Both the position numbers and the translations under genes were made by a program. This document shows, piece by piece, positions 1 through 9,390 of a DNA stretch of 64,000 nt. The stretch comes from Hyphomonas chukchiensis (GTDB lineage Bacteria; Pseudomonadota; Alphaproteobacteria; Caulobacterales; Hyphomonadaceae). The notes under the pieces are model-generated. The model searched no databases and was not told the origin of the DNA. It saw only the letters and a program-made list of their open reading frames with translations. Numbering within the stretch: position 1 is the stretch's first letter; each line of letters opens with the position of its first letter. Location of the stretch: the NCBI RefSeq assembly GCF_000682695.1, contig NZ_AWFG01000052.1:62001-126000 (forward strand). Reading direction: 5' to 3'.

Positions 1-143
1 ACGATGATGAGCAATCTCGCCCATACAGGCCACTTATCGGGGGCGCCGTTGTGGATATAGCCAGCCTCTGGATGCATCTGGGCATCAACAGAATAGTCGA
101 CCGCAGATCGACGAGACGGAAAGGCTGGGTTTGGAGTCATCAT
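1..143 (-). CDS. Partial CDS: N-terminus of a probable membrane protein in the polysaccharide operon
   Basis: An open frame starts at tandem ATG codons (141-143 and 138-140, minus strand) and runs off the left edge, giving 47 codons. The first 40 residues are polar (MMTPNPAFPSRRSAVDYS...). A hydrophobic stretch begins at WARLLII just before the edge, as in a membrane protein with a cytoplasmic N-terminal tail. It lies downstream of, and in the same direction as, the polymerase gene, so it probably continues the exopolysaccharide operon; a polyprenyl-phosphate sugar transferase would fit, but this is a guess from position. No clear ribosome site is visible, and the 163-bp gap could hold its own promoter. 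Confidence 0.4.
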   Translation of the reverse strand, partial: MMTPNPAFPSRRSAVDYSVDAQMHPEAGYIHNGAPDKWPVWARLLII

Positions 144-306
144 CGCATGTTTGACCAACCAACTTTAACGACAGCTTAAAAAAGTACGCCTTGCGTTCAG
201 CCCCTATTCATAAGGTTTGCTCCGGAAATCGGGCAGCAATGCGTCTGAAACGCGGTACAGGCGCCTTGGTTCCCGTGAAATTATCGAGAGGTTCGATCAG
301 GCGTGC

Positions 307-1593
307 TCAGGTCGAGTGTCGTATCACAACCGGCACCCTGCCCTCGAACTTGCGAGAACCTGCCCCCATCGTCGTCATTGCCCCGAAATAAAACAGGTTC
401 ACCAGGGTATTGAACGTGCTCCAGAGAGAGGATTCCGTGAAGGTGGAGGTGAATATGATGACCATGGTGATCAACAGCGCCGAACTGTCCATTCCCGGCG
501 CCTTCAGCCAGTTCATGATAGTCCGCTTCATGCACCAGCCGAGGATCAGCATAAACAGCACAAGGCCGACATAGCCTAGGTGAACCCGAACCTCCCAATA
601 TGCATTATGGAAGGTCAGTTTTGTACCGAAAGCCTTGAAATCATTCTCGTTGATTGTCTGCGCCGCACCCACGTCATACTGCCAGAACCCTTCAAGCCCG
701 AGGCCCATAACCGGATGCTCCTGGCTCACAAGTTCAGCCTCACGCCAGATCAGGGCCCGGCCGGAGAAGGTTGAATCCTTGCCGAGAAGGCCGAGGAAAT
801 CATTCATCAGTGTGTTTTCAGGCATGCTGAGCACAACCATCGTGCTGGAAAGCGCAACGAATGCAGCAAACATCGCCAGCGAAAGCCGCAGATGGCGTAT
901 CTTGCCAAAGCTGATCCAGAAATAGCGCACCCCGATCATACCGGCGATGCCGACAACGGCGAAGACCAGCGATGTCGCGGAATGCGCCAGGTATTGATAC
1001 ACGAAACAGATCGGCACGAAGGCCAGGCCCAGCAAGCGGATCCAGATCGGTTCCTTGTCATTGAGCGCCGTAACCAGGCTCATCAGCATGGCAAAAAGCA
1101 TCTGCATGGCGAGCAGGTTCTTCGAGCCATATGCTCCGCCATCAGCAAAATCGCTAAGCGTCGGCGTGATGTAAATTGTGGTTATCATACCCGCGAACAT
1201 GAGGCAGCGCAGCACCTGACGCGTATTGAGCCGCACACCGATAACGATGATTGTCAGCGGCGTCAGCAGCATCAGCACGCCTGACCTCAGCGCTTCCGAG
1301 GGATAGGGGGACCACATAAACGAGAAAAGCCCAAATATAGGCAGCAGGAAAAGCGGCCAGCACTTGAACACAACCGGCAGTATCTCCCGGTAAAACATCA
1401 CGGTGAGACCGACAAAATAAGCCACAAGCAAGTAGCGGATCGGTGCGACCCCATCCAGCGGCAGGTAGGTCACGAAGAACCAGAGTGTTATAATCGCCTG
1501 TTCCCAGAGCGGTGCCGAACGGCCCGAACTGTAGAGGTTGCCGAACCCCACCACTTCCTCTTCACTGACCTTGATGGGGTTGACCATGTTCAT
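307..1593 (-). CDS. O-antigen ligase/polymerase family (Wzy/WaaL-like) membrane protein
   Basis: This 428-residue protein is built of many hydrophobic segments. A larger soluble loop (about 260-330) has the pattern SGRALIWREAE...HPVMGLGLEGFW, with GRxxIW and GxG(L/F)xxF elements seen in the O-antigen ligase/polymerase family. Such inner-membrane enzymes join lipid-linked repeat units into polysaccharide, or ligate them to an acceptor. The start codon overlaps the stop of the upstream glycosyltransferase by four bases (ATGA), and the kinase/co-polymerase and outer-membrane protein lie further upstream, so polymerisation of an exported exopolysaccharide is the likely job. Polymerase and ligase cannot be told apart from sequence alone. 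Confidence 0.75.
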   Translation of the reverse strand: MNMVNPIKVSEEEVVGFGNLYSSGRSAPLWEQAIITLWFFVTYLPLDGVAPIRYLLVAYFVGLTVMFYREILPVVFKCWPLFLLPIFGLFSFMWSPYPSEALRSGVLMLLTPLTIIVIGVRLNTRQVLRCLMFAGMITTIYITPTLSDFADGGAYGSKNLLAMQMLFAMLMSLVTALNDKEPIWIRLLGLAFVPICFVYQYLAHSATSLVFAVVGIAGMIGVRYFWISFGKIRHLRLSLAMFAAFVALSSTMVVLSMPENTLMNDFLGLLGKDSTFSGRALIWREAELVSQEHPVMGLGLEGFWQYDVGAAQTINENDFKAFGTKLTFHNAYWEVRVHLGYVGLVLFMLILGWCMKRTIMNWLKAPGMDSSALLITMVIIFTSTFTESSLWSTFNTLVNLFYFGAMTTMGAGSRKFEGRVPVVIRHST

Positions 1594-2738
1594 CTTGAGC
1601 GCGCTCCAGCAAGGGCCCGCGCTAAAACCTCCGAGAAAAATCCCTTTGGCTGGATAAACACCTCGTTGGGCAGTTCAAGCAACCGCTTGCGGTAGCTCTC
1701 GAGACCCGAACGATCATGCATCACAGCCGCAATCAAGTTCGGCAAGGTCTCAGAAAGGGGTTCCGAAATGGTGAACCCACAGGCTTTCTGCTCGATCCAC
1801 GCGGCCGTTTCAGTCTCCTTGGGCGCGATGGCCGGCGTCGCGAAATAACCGCCTTCGTAGATCCGGTTCGGCAATAGCCAGACAGAATTATATCCGGCCT
1901 CCATGAAGTCTCCCGCCCAGACCATGTCCAGGCCATCATAGATGGTGGAGAGGTCTTCGGGAGACCGGTACCGGCCGGCGAACGTCATATTGGGCCGCGC
2001 GTCGATCTTCGGTTCGAACACGGGGATCTCGTTACGCGCAGGCTGCCCGTGGAGACGGATCTCGAGCGTATCCGGAAACTGGTCTGCCAGATCGCAAAGC
2101 AGGCCGAAGGACCGCTCGCACCTGAGATTGCCGACCCACCCGAGAACAAACCGTCCATCATCCTTCGGAGCGTCGCCATGCTCGACCGCTGGCCGCGGAC
2201 CAAAATCACTTCCGGCCGCCAACCTGTTTTCGATCAGAAAAGGCGTGTAGAGCCCCGGATAGTGTTTCTCGAAATGGTTCGCGAGAAATGCTGGCGAGCT
2301 GACGACCAGACCGATTGTTCGCCGCAACAGGCTCTTTTCGACCCACCGCAATGCCTTGCCGATAAAGTCCTCGCGCGTCAGCAACCGGTGAACATCGAGA
2401 CTTTCATAGATGACCGGCGTGTCGAGTTTCGTATGGCGCTTGGCCAGGAAGGCACATGCCAGCATGTCCAGATTGCGCGCATAGATCACATCCACGGCGG
2501 CGAGCTTTTCTTTGGACCTCGTCGCGACACGCGCGCCTGAGAAAATGCGCAGCACACGTTGAACAAAGGCTCCGTCACGCGTCTTGCCCAAGTCCACATT
2601 GTCCCAGTCGGCCGCGACATCGTCCTTTCGCCGCATCATGAAGCCCGTCACCGACACGCCATCATCCTGCATCGCCTGGACGCGGCGCCTTATAGCGGCG
2701 TCGCCGGCATCGTGACCAAAAAAGGCAACCTTGGTCAT
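1590..2738 (-). CDS. GT4-like glycosyltransferase of the exopolysaccharide operon
   Basis: The protein (about 382 residues) opens with TKVAFFGHD, a first Rossmann strand, followed by a glycosyltransferase-like layout: VIYARNLDML, a GWVGNLR strand in the middle and an acidic region IYEGGYFATPAIAP near the C-terminus where GT-B enzymes bind the nucleotide sugar. I place the start at ATG 2736-2738, because AAGGG lies about six bases upstream; longer in-frame extensions to 2816 have no ribosome site and unlikely composition. It probably adds one sugar to a lipid-linked repeat unit on the cytoplasmic face. The gene follows the kinase gene by 80 bp and overlaps the polymerase gene. Donor and acceptor are unknown. 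Confidence 0.68.
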   Translation of the reverse strand: MTKVAFFGHDAGDAAIRRRVQAMQDDGVSVTGFMMRRKDDVAADWDNVDLGKTRDGAFVQRVLRIFSGARVATRSKEKLAAVDVIYARNLDMLACAFLAKRHTKLDTPVIYESLDVHRLLTREDFIGKALRWVEKSLLRRTIGLVVSSPAFLANHFEKHYPGLYTPFLIENRLAAGSDFGPRPAVEHGDAPKDDGRFVLGWVGNLRCERSFGLLCDLADQFPDTLEIRLHGQPARNEIPVFEPKIDARPNMTFAGRYRSPEDLSTIYDGLDMVWAGDFMEAGYNSVWLLPNRIYEGGYFATPAIAPKETETAAWIEQKACGFTISEPLSETLPNLIAAVMHDRSGLESYRKRLLELPNEVFIQPKGFFSEVLARALAGARSR

Positions 2739-2818
2739 TGCCATCCCTTGCGCAGCCCCTTCCCCGGTGTGGATCCGGGGCGACGATCCGCCGCCCTGAT
2801 CACCCACATGTCTCATGA

Positions 2819-5215
2819 TCAGTGCGTGGAAACTTCGGTGGAAGATCCCGTCTTGACCGGCGACTTTTCAGGTTTGACAGGCGTGGCCATCGGGTTCGGC
2901 GCAGACGTCATGCCATTGGCCTTGGGCGTCTTGTTCCAGCCAAAGATCGAGCGCTTGGTCTCCATCGAATAATACTTGCTGTAAGCCTTGTAGGCAGCGC
3001 CCGGATCCTTGTGGTGACGGCGGCGCGTCAGGTCGACCATGTTGAGCGTGATGCCCAGCAGGTCAGCATTGAAGGTCTTGAGCAGCGTCAGCGACTGGCG
3101 CACGGCCGACCGTAGCGAACGGCGCCAGCGGATCACAAGAATGGTCTTGTCGGTCTTGCCAGCGACGACACGCGCTTCCGCCATGAGAAGGAGCGGCCCC
3201 GTATCAATCAGGATCAGGTCATACATCGAACGTAGCCGCGCGAGCAGGTCATCAAATGCCCGCGTGCCGAACACGTCATGCGGCACATGGCCTGCCTTGG
3301 ACAGCGGGAGGATATCCAGCATGCTGCGGCTATCCTTGCAGATGGCGTCAGACAGCTGGCCAGCACCGAAAAGATGCTCGATGAAACCGATTTCAGGCGA
3401 CATGCCGGCAGCGTCGGTCAATTGGCGACGACGGAAGTCGCCATCGATCACCAGTGTCCGCGAGCCCGACATGGCCGACATCCGGCCAAGGCTCAAGGTC
3501 AGGCTGGTCTTGCCTTCATCAGGCAGCGACGACGTGATCGCCACCGTCTTGGTTTCGCTATCGAGATCAGAAAAGGCAATCGCAGCCCGCAAATAGCGAA
3601 TGCTCTCGGCAAAGGCCGACAAGGGATTGTCGACAAGGAAATCGGCCGGATTGATTTGCGAGAACGGTAGCAGGCTGGTGCTACGGATGAGCGGAACGGA
3701 TCCGATCGAGTTCACGCCGAGTTTGCGTTCGATATCGTCTGCGGAACTGATCTTCATGTCGAAGATCTCAGCCAGCAGCGCGAGGCCACCGCCAATAATG
3801 CCGCCCAGCAAGGCGCCAATGATCAGGTTCAGCAATTTTTTCGGCGAACTTGGAGAATCCGGCACCGTGGCGGTCGACAGGATATTCGCATCGGCCTGGA
3901 CCAGGTCGTCCTGTTCGCGTGTCTCCTTCGAGCGGCTGATAAACTCTTCGTAGAGAACACGGCTCGTTTCGGCATCGCGCTCGAGCTCGCGGAGCCTCAC
4001 AAGATTTATATTGTTGCCGCGAAGCTGGGCCGTCGACTGGCCGATATTCGAGTTGATGCTGTTGATCTGGTCTTGTGCAGCCTTGACCTCGTTCTCGAGG
4101 TTCGCCGCGATCCGGTTCACTTCAGCTTCGATCTGCTTCTCGATGTCCGCTGCTTCGTTGCGGGCACCGATCAGTTCCGGGTGGGATGGGCCAAGCGTGG
4201 TTTCCAGTTCCGCAACGCGGCGAAGGATCTGGGCCCGTTGGGCTTTCAGTCCGGAGATGACGGGAGAGTCGAGCACTTCGGCAATCGCATCGATGCCGAC
4301 ACCGCTGTCGATCTGACGCTTCATGTTGTCATAGCGCGAACGCGCACGGTTCAACTGCGCCTGGAGCTGGCTCTTCTGCGTCGTATTATAGGCGATCTGC
4401 TGCTCTGTCAGCGTGGCGCCCTGAGCCGACAAGAGGCCAGTTTCCGCGCGGAATTCCTCGACACGTTTCTCTTTGGCTTCAACCTCATCGCGCAGGCCAG
4501 CGACACGCTCGGACAGCCATGCGGTGGCGCGGCGGGTGGCCTCAAGCTTGGAATCGAGTTGCTGGACACGGTACTGATCCGCGACAGCATCGGCGATGCG
4601 GGCAGCTGTTTCCGGCGACTGGCTCGTGACTTCGACCTGGATCAGATAGGTCGTGCCGATCCGGCTGATATGAACCTTGTTCATCAGCGTCCGCGTCACC
4701 GACTCTAGGATAGCGGCTTCACGCTCGGCGGCGCTAAGGTTGGCGTATGGAACCGTCTTCTTCGGCGGATGCCCCGTCCATGCACCGATCTGGCCCTTGG
4801 CCATATCGATAAGGCTTGGCTTCTGTTCTCTCAGTGTCCAGTTGAACTCGGGATCTTCAGACAGTTTGAGCTTTGTCGCGACCTTGGTCAGCAGCGACTT
4901 TGACCCCATCACCCGGACTTCCGTATCGATGGTCGCCGTGCTGGCCGCGAGGCCCCCAAGCACGCTGCCGAGATCGATGACGTTTTCCTTGTTCGTATCG
5001 AGCTGCAGGATCGAGTTTGCCTTGTAGATCGGCGTCTGCGTGAAGGTGATGTACGCGACAGCAAAGAGCGTCACCAGGAAACCAGTTACGATGATCCAGA
5101 ACCGGCGGTAGACGGTGCCAATCAATGCCTTGAAATCGATCGGCATGTCATCCGAACTGCCACCACCGAGCGGCATGTTCTGCGAGGGAATTTCAAGACT
5201 GTAAGTCTTAGTCAA
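2819..5215 (-). CDS. Polysaccharide co-polymerase with BY-kinase domain (Wzc/ExoP-like)
   Basis: At 798 residues this is the full length for a proteobacterial Wzc-type protein. A transmembrane helix at about 39-60 opens the Wzz domain, coiled-coil periplasmic sequence follows, and a glycine-rich second helix sits at about 458-482. The cytoplasmic BY-kinase domain has Walker A near 565 (LPDEGKTSL), Walker A' near 590 (VIDGDFRR) and Walker B near 670 (LILIDTGPL). A tyrosine cluster near 743 (YKAYSKYY) is the expected autophosphorylation site. The family controls chain length and export by cycles of phosphorylation. The start is a TTG without a strong ribosome site and is therefore uncertain. 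A Pro/Lys/Thr-rich tail of about 40 residues follows the tyrosine cluster. Confidence 0.88.
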   Translation of the reverse strand: MTKTYSLEIPSQNMPLGGGSSDDMPIDFKALIGTVYRRFWIIVTGFLVTLFAVAYITFTQTPIYKANSILQLDTNKENVIDLGSVLGGLAASTATIDTEVRVMGSKSLLTKVATKLKLSEDPEFNWTLREQKPSLIDMAKGQIGAWTGHPPKKTVPYANLSAAEREAAILESVTRTLMNKVHISRIGTTYLIQVEVTSQSPETAARIADAVADQYRVQQLDSKLEATRRATAWLSERVAGLRDEVEAKEKRVEEFRAETGLLSAQGATLTEQQIAYNTTQKSQLQAQLNRARSRYDNMKRQIDSGVGIDAIAEVLDSPVISGLKAQRAQILRRVAELETTLGPSHPELIGARNEAADIEKQIEAEVNRIAANLENEVKAAQDQINSINSNIGQSTAQLRGNNINLVRLRELERDAETSRVLYEEFISRSKETREQDDLVQADANILSTATVPDSPSSPKKLLNLIIGALLGGIIGGGLALLAEIFDMKISSADDIERKLGVNSIGSVPLIRSTSLLPFSQINPADFLVDNPLSAFAESIRYLRAAIAFSDLDSETKTVAITSSLPDEGKTSLTLSLGRMSAMSGSRTLVIDGDFRRRQLTDAAGMSPEIGFIEHLFGAGQLSDAICKDSRSMLDILPLSKAGHVPHDVFGTRAFDDLLARLRSMYDLILIDTGPLLLMAEARVVAGKTDKTILVIRWRRSLRSAVRQSLTLLKTFNADLLGITLNMVDLTRRRHHKDPGAAYKAYSKYYSMETKRSIFGWNKTPKANGMTSAPNPMATPVKPEKSPVKTGSSTEVSTH

Positions 5216-5268
5216 TTTACTACACCAATTCGTATCTGGAGTGATCCCGAAGCCGGATCCGGGAAAAA

Positions 5269-6555
5269 TCAGGGGAAGAGTTTGATACCGACGCCGACAA
5301 GATTGACGTCAAAGGATGGACTGCCGAACACGCTGTTGCCGCTTGTGTCGCGATTCAGGTGACGCACGAAGGTCTCAAGGTGAACACGGCGGTTCATCTT
5401 GTAGGCGGCTGTCAGAGAATAATCCGCGATATCATCTGAGCGGTCGATTTCCTGATAGTCATATTTTGCGAAGTCCGCAGACGCTGACAGGATGATATTG
5501 CGACGCAGCTCATGGTCGATTCGAGCGCCATATGTTGTTTGCAGGGCGCTAGGCGATTCAAACACGCCGATATCGACCACACGGCGCCCCGCCTTGAAGC
5601 CAACAGTCGTCAGGCGTGTCGGGAACCATTGCACACGGCCATCAACCGAAACGCCGTCGACATCCTTGAAGTATGGATCATCCTTGTTCTCGCTGAGATA
5701 GCCGACGTTCACGTCACCGCGAACGAGTGTCTTGAGTTCAAAGTCGACACCCACGGCAGCTGTGTAACCGGAGGAGTCGCGCGAGCGAAGCGCCCCATCC
5801 AGCAGCTGGTCCTGATCATAGGACGTTTCACGAAGAGTGCCCTGTGTGTAGACGGCCACATTGGGAGACAAGGCATAGGACAGGCGCGACCGGCCTGCTG
5901 TCACGGTATTGTCGCGATAGTCCTGGTCAATAATGATGCCTGTTCCGGCTTGCTGCCCGTCCTTGAAGTTCTCTTCTGTCACTTCAACGGAGTTGTACCA
6001 GCGGAAGCGGTCACTCTGGTAGTTAGCCTCCAGCGAGCCACCCATACGCGTATACTCGACCGGCGCATCCAGGCCGACGGCGTTGGCAAGGTCGGTTCGG
6101 GCTTCGACAATGTCCTGTGCAAACACAGCGGCGCCGAGCGATACGTTGCGATTCACGTCAAGCCGACCCCGAAGACGGGCCCGCAGGTCGTTCGCAGACT
6201 CATCACCGATATCGATATACTCGCTGCGATAGGCTGACACGTCCACGCCAATCTCGTGGACATTCCAGTTTGTGCGGGCAGCAATGTCTGCGCCGATACG
6301 CACGATCGTATCTGAAATCTTGTTGTTCTCGGTGGCCTGAACGTTGTCTGTATAAGTCGCCGAGCCATTTAGGCTGGAATCCACCAGAAACGCGCCAAGC
6401 CGGATAGGCTCTGGATCATAGGCCGGCTGGCGGCGGTCGAGGACGGCCTCATACTTTTCGCGGCTATAATAGTTCTGCCCTTGGGCTGCTGCCGAGGTGG
6501 CCAGAATTCCACCGGTCGCCACACTGAGCAGACACAAGCGCTTGAAGTTAGACAT
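5269..6555 (-). CDS. Outer-membrane beta-barrel protein of the exopolysaccharide locus
   Basis: The protein (428 residues) has a signal peptide of about 25 residues ending in ATSAAAQG. After it come many alternating-polarity strands with aromatic girdles (SLNGSATYTDNV, YNSVEVTEENF, RVVDIGVF) and a C-terminus ending GIKLFP, the final aromatic residue typical of barrels. It resembles the outer-membrane beta-barrel proteins found in alphaproteobacterial exopolysaccharide clusters and may act in export or anchoring. An AAGGGA ribosome site lies upstream of the ATG. It is the first gene of the operon and is followed by the Wzc-like gene after 53 bp. No Wza-type export lipoprotein is visible in this window. 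Confidence 0.72.
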   Translation of the reverse strand: MSNFKRLCLLSVATGGILATSAAAQGQNYYSREKYEAVLDRRQPAYDPEPIRLGAFLVDSSLNGSATYTDNVQATENNKISDTIVRIGADIAARTNWNVHEIGVDVSAYRSEYIDIGDESANDLRARLRGRLDVNRNVSLGAAVFAQDIVEARTDLANAVGLDAPVEYTRMGGSLEANYQSDRFRWYNSVEVTEENFKDGQQAGTGIIIDQDYRDNTVTAGRSRLSYALSPNVAVYTQGTLRETSYDQDQLLDGALRSRDSSGYTAAVGVDFELKTLVRGDVNVGYLSENKDDPYFKDVDGVSVDGRVQWFPTRLTTVGFKAGRRVVDIGVFESPSALQTTYGARIDHELRRNIILSASADFAKYDYQEIDRSDDIADYSLTAAYKMNRRVHLETFVRHLNRDTSGNSVFGSPSFDVNLVGVGIKLFP

Positions 6556-6575
6556 TGCTGGTATTCCCTTGAAAA

Positions 6576-6604
6576 ATTTATGTATCGGTATTGGTCCAGA
6601 TCAA
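6576..6604 (-). promoter_or_regulatory. Candidate promoter of the exopolysaccharide operon
   Basis: On the minus strand TTGATC (6599-6604) is followed after 17 bases by ATAAAT (6576-6581), just upstream of the ribosome site of the beta-barrel gene. The spacing is ideal and the hexamers are fair matches to the vegetative consensus. Confidence 0.35.
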
Positions 6605-7307
6605 GCCTGCGGCGGATGCAATCTCGGGACCATGTTTAACAGCGCTCTGCGAATGACCTGTACGGCAACGCGACAGACCCCAAAGTCGACCGACGCGCGT
6701 CGCACATGATGTGAAACTTGGAACACCCTATGCACCAACCGGATGAAAATGTGCTGAACAGGATAGGCTAAATTGGCGCCAAAAACCGATTGGACGCCAC
6801 CTTTTGCTGCATTTTCAGGGTTTCTTGCAGGTGGCAAAGTCTTGAAAACGGTTAATTTCAAGAATTGGGCACTTGTCGATCTGCGTCTCTCCGGCATCCC
6901 CCAAACCCATTTTCTATGCGTCCCGCCAAGGCGAGGTCTTCAATATGGATCCGGCCGAACACTTTGCGCCTTCTTGCGCCGAAGCCTTCAGGATCAAAAA
7001 CAAACCCCACCTGTAATAGTATTTGCATTCGGAGCCGCAACACACCGAAAGCAAGTAAAAGCTACACTGTTCATGGTTAACTGTCACCCTTCCGTATCTG
7101 CAAATTCGTGGAAGAACCCAGTCCATCACGGGCTTGGCCCAGGTCTGCCCTGCTCCCCGCCCCTATGTCTGGTCGCGGCGGTGCGATTGCGCCAGACTGG
7201 CATGTGGCTCGCATCCGAGTCCCCAACTTCCCGTTTTGAGCCCGCATGATCACTCCTCACCTGCCCCGCATCAGCACATCCCGTACCGGCACGAAGGCCC
7301 CCGGCCT
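6605..7307. other. Long intergenic region without a convincing gene
   Basis: Between the divergent exopolysaccharide operon and the FAD oxidoreductase I find no credible protein gene, tRNA or rRNA. Frames in this stretch lack family features and ribosome sites. It contains an operator-like inverted repeat (6841-6862) and a 23-codon mini-frame starting at 6943 (MDPAEHFAPSC...PHL) of unknown meaning. Its length and moderate AT content relative to the neighbours suggest a regulated control region for the operon. Confidence 0.5.
6841..6862. promoter_or_regulatory. Inverted repeat, possible operator
   Basis: CTTGAAA (6841-6847) and TTTCAAG (6856-6862) are perfect 7-bp inverted arms around an 8-base spacer. 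It lies about 285 bp upstream of the exopolysaccharide operon start. A dimeric regulator could bind here; the regulator is unknown. Confidence 0.3.
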
Positions 7308-8438
7308 GTGACGCAGGTGGACTGTATCATTATAGGCGCCGGCGCCGTCGGCCTGGCCTGCGCGGTTGAACTCGCCCGACGCGGCCAGGAAACCTACGTT
7401 CTGGAAGCGGCGCGCGACATCGGCACCGGCACGTCATCGCGCAACAGCGAAGTGATCCATGCCGGGCTTTATTATCCAACCGGCAGCCTGCGCCATCGCC
7501 TGTGCGTCTCAGGCCGCCGCAAGCTCTACGCCTATCTCGCCTCCCGTGGTGTCGCCCATAAGCGAACCGGCAAGATGATCGTCGCCACCGACACTGACCA
7601 GATCGTAAAACTCGAGAGCCTGCTCCAGCAGGGCCAAAGCAACGATGTCGAAGGCCTGTCGATGCTTGACGCCTCCAAGGCGATTGCCCTCGAACCCCAG
7701 CTGACATGCGCTGGGGCGCTCATGTCTGCAGAAACCGGCCTCATCGACAGCCACGGCTATATGACCGCGCTTCGGAATGAACTGGAAGACCTGGGCGGCG
7801 CAGTTGTCCTCGACGCCCCGGTTCTTGGCATCGAGATCCTCTCGGATGGCCAGTTCGAGCTGCGCATTGGCGGACGCGACCCGCACGAAATCACCACCCG
7901 CCGACTTGTGAACAGCGCCGGCCTCTATGCCCACCGTCTTGCCAGCAGGATGGAGGGCTATGACGCCGCGCTCCTGCCCGGCTTCACCCTCGCCAAGGGC
8001 AATTATTTCAGCTGCCAGACGCGTCCCGCCTTTTCGCATCTCATCTATCCCGTCCCCGTCAATGGCGGTCTGGGCGTTCACGTCACGCTCGATCTCGCGG
8101 GCCGGATGCGCTTTGGCCCGGACGTTGAATGGCTCGGCCATGATGACCCCGACCGCATCGACTACCGCGTGGATGCCGCCCGCGCGGATGATTTCTACGA
8201 AGCGGTGCGCCGCTACTGGCCCGGGCTGCCTGAGGGTGCCATCGTGCCTGATTATGCAGGCTGCCGCCCCAAGCTGACGGGCCCGAATGAGCCCGCTGCC
8301 GACTTCCGCATCGACGGCCCTGCCCTTCACGGCCATGAAGGCCTCGTTCACCTGTTCGGGATAGAATCACCCGGCCTGACAAGTTCGCTGGCGATTGCCG
8401 AATACGTTGCCGACTGCCTGAACACACCCCCTGCCTGA
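7308..8438 (+). CDS. FAD-dependent oxidoreductase, LhgO-like (DAO family)
   Basis: The N-terminal dinucleotide fold reads DCIIIGAGAVGLACAVELARRG, here with GxGxxG around residues 9-14, followed by the LhgO-type signature SSRNSEVIHAGLYY. The C-terminal HLFGIESPGLTSS closes the FAD site. The family oxidises 2-hydroxy acids such as L-2-hydroxyglutarate to 2-oxo acids, or amino acids. I start it at GTG 7308, where GAAGG lies ten bases upstream and the dinucleotide fold begins at once; in-frame sequence upstream to 7134 looks non-coding. Length is then about 376 residues, close to LhgO. The exact substrate is not determinable. Confidence 0.78.
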   Translation: MTQVDCIIIGAGAVGLACAVELARRGQETYVLEAARDIGTGTSSRNSEVIHAGLYYPTGSLRHRLCVSGRRKLYAYLASRGVAHKRTGKMIVATDTDQIVKLESLLQQGQSNDVEGLSMLDASKAIALEPQLTCAGALMSAETGLIDSHGYMTALRNELEDLGGAVVLDAPVLGIEILSDGQFELRIGGRDPHEITTRRLVNSAGLYAHRLASRMEGYDAALLPGFTLAKGNYFSCQTRPAFSHLIYPVPVNGGLGVHVTLDLAGRMRFGPDVEWLGHDDPDRIDYRVDAARADDFYEAVRRYWPGLPEGAIVPDYAGCRPKLTGPNEPAADFRIDGPALHGHEGLVHLFGIESPGLTSSLAIAEYVADCLNTPPA

Positions 8439-8471
8439 AGCCACCGCGCAGACCTCTAGGACACAAAGCCA

Positions 8472-9365
8472 TTGTTGATCGAAATTTGCGTCTGCACCTT
8501 CCGCCGTCCATCCTTGGCCGACGCGCTCCAATCATTGGGCAAGCAAGTCCTGCCTGAACGGGCCACGCTGCGCATCATTGTCGCCGACAATGATGAAACG
8601 CCTTCAGCGCAAGACATGGTGACCCGCGTCGCTCAGGATCTGCCCTTCCCCCTCCACTATGTGCACGCTCCCAGCCGGAACATCTCGCTGGCCCGCAATG
8701 CCTGTCTGGACGCCGCCAAGGGCGAGTTCCTGGCCTTTATAGATGATGACGAAGTCGCTCCGCCGACCTGGATTGCAGACCTCTACACCCTAATCGCTCA
8801 AGGCCCTTATGACGCGGTCTTTGGCCCCGCCATGGCGGAATATCCCGACACCGCCCCCGACTGGATCAAGCAGGCCGATTATCACTCAAACGTGCCGACG
8901 CGCCGAAACGGCGCGGTCCAGACCGGCCATACCTGCAATGCCCTCATCCGGACCAATGCCCCCTCCTTCGCGGGCCAGCGCTTCCTGCTGGAGAAGGGCC
9001 GCACCGGCGGTGAGGATACCGAATTCTTCTTCCGGGCCTGGCGCGCGGGCGGCCATTTTGCCATCTCCGAGGACGCAAAAGTCTACGAGCCCGTTGACCC
9101 GGCCCGCCTCAACTTTCGCTGGATTGCCAAGCGCAAGTTCCGGTCCGGAATCACATACGGCCGCCTCGAAAGAGGAAGATTGTCCCTCGCCAAGGCGGCC
9201 GCATCATTGTGCGCGACAATCCTGAAGATTGCCTACTGTCTGCTACGCGCCCTGCTGGCAGTCTTTTCCAGCACGAAGCGCAATTTCTGGCTCCTGAGAG
9301 CCGTATTCCATGCGGGCGTCATCACATCCATCCTGTCCGTCAAGGAACAGGAACTCTACGGATAA
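8472..9365 (+). CDS. Family 2 (GT-A) glycosyltransferase
   Basis: The protein (297 residues) has the GT2 layout: IEICVCTFRRP at the N-terminus, SLARNACLDAAKGEFLAFIDDDE with the metal-binding DDD near residues 93-95, and GGEDTEFFFRAWRAG, an ED acceptor-side motif. The C-terminal 70 residues are hydrophobic or basic and may associate with the membrane. The start is TTG 8472 with AGGA ten bases upstream. It follows the FAD oxidoreductase by 33 bp on the same strand. A role in the adjacent exopolysaccharide pathway is plausible but inferred only from proximity. It converges with the acyl-CoA dehydrogenase genes. Confidence 0.8.
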   Translation: MLIEICVCTFRRPSLADALQSLGKQVLPERATLRIIVADNDETPSAQDMVTRVAQDLPFPLHYVHAPSRNISLARNACLDAAKGEFLAFIDDDEVAPPTWIADLYTLIAQGPYDAVFGPAMAEYPDTAPDWIKQADYHSNVPTRRNGAVQTGHTCNALIRTNAPSFAGQRFLLEKGRTGGEDTEFFFRAWRAGGHFAISEDAKVYEPVDPARLNFRWIAKRKFRSGITYGRLERGRLSLAKAAASLCATILKIAYCLLRALLAVFSSTKRNFWLLRAVFHAGVITSILSVKEQELYG

Positions 9366-9390
9366 CGCCCGAAAGGATCGGGTCTGAAGG

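Noticed and set aside
7070-7098. Possible Pho box upstream of the FAD oxidoreductase (CTGTCAC at 7081)
   Set aside because: Only one unit matches; sequences 11 bp to either side do not continue the repeat.
6773-7249. A 158-codon frame in the intergenic region before the FAD oxidoreductase
   Set aside because: It has no ribosome site or domain, shows odd composition and overlaps other equally weak frames.
9366-9390. Hairpin CCCGA-AAGGA-TCGGG between convergent genes as a terminator
   Set aside because: The stem has only five pairs and no T-run; too weak to call.
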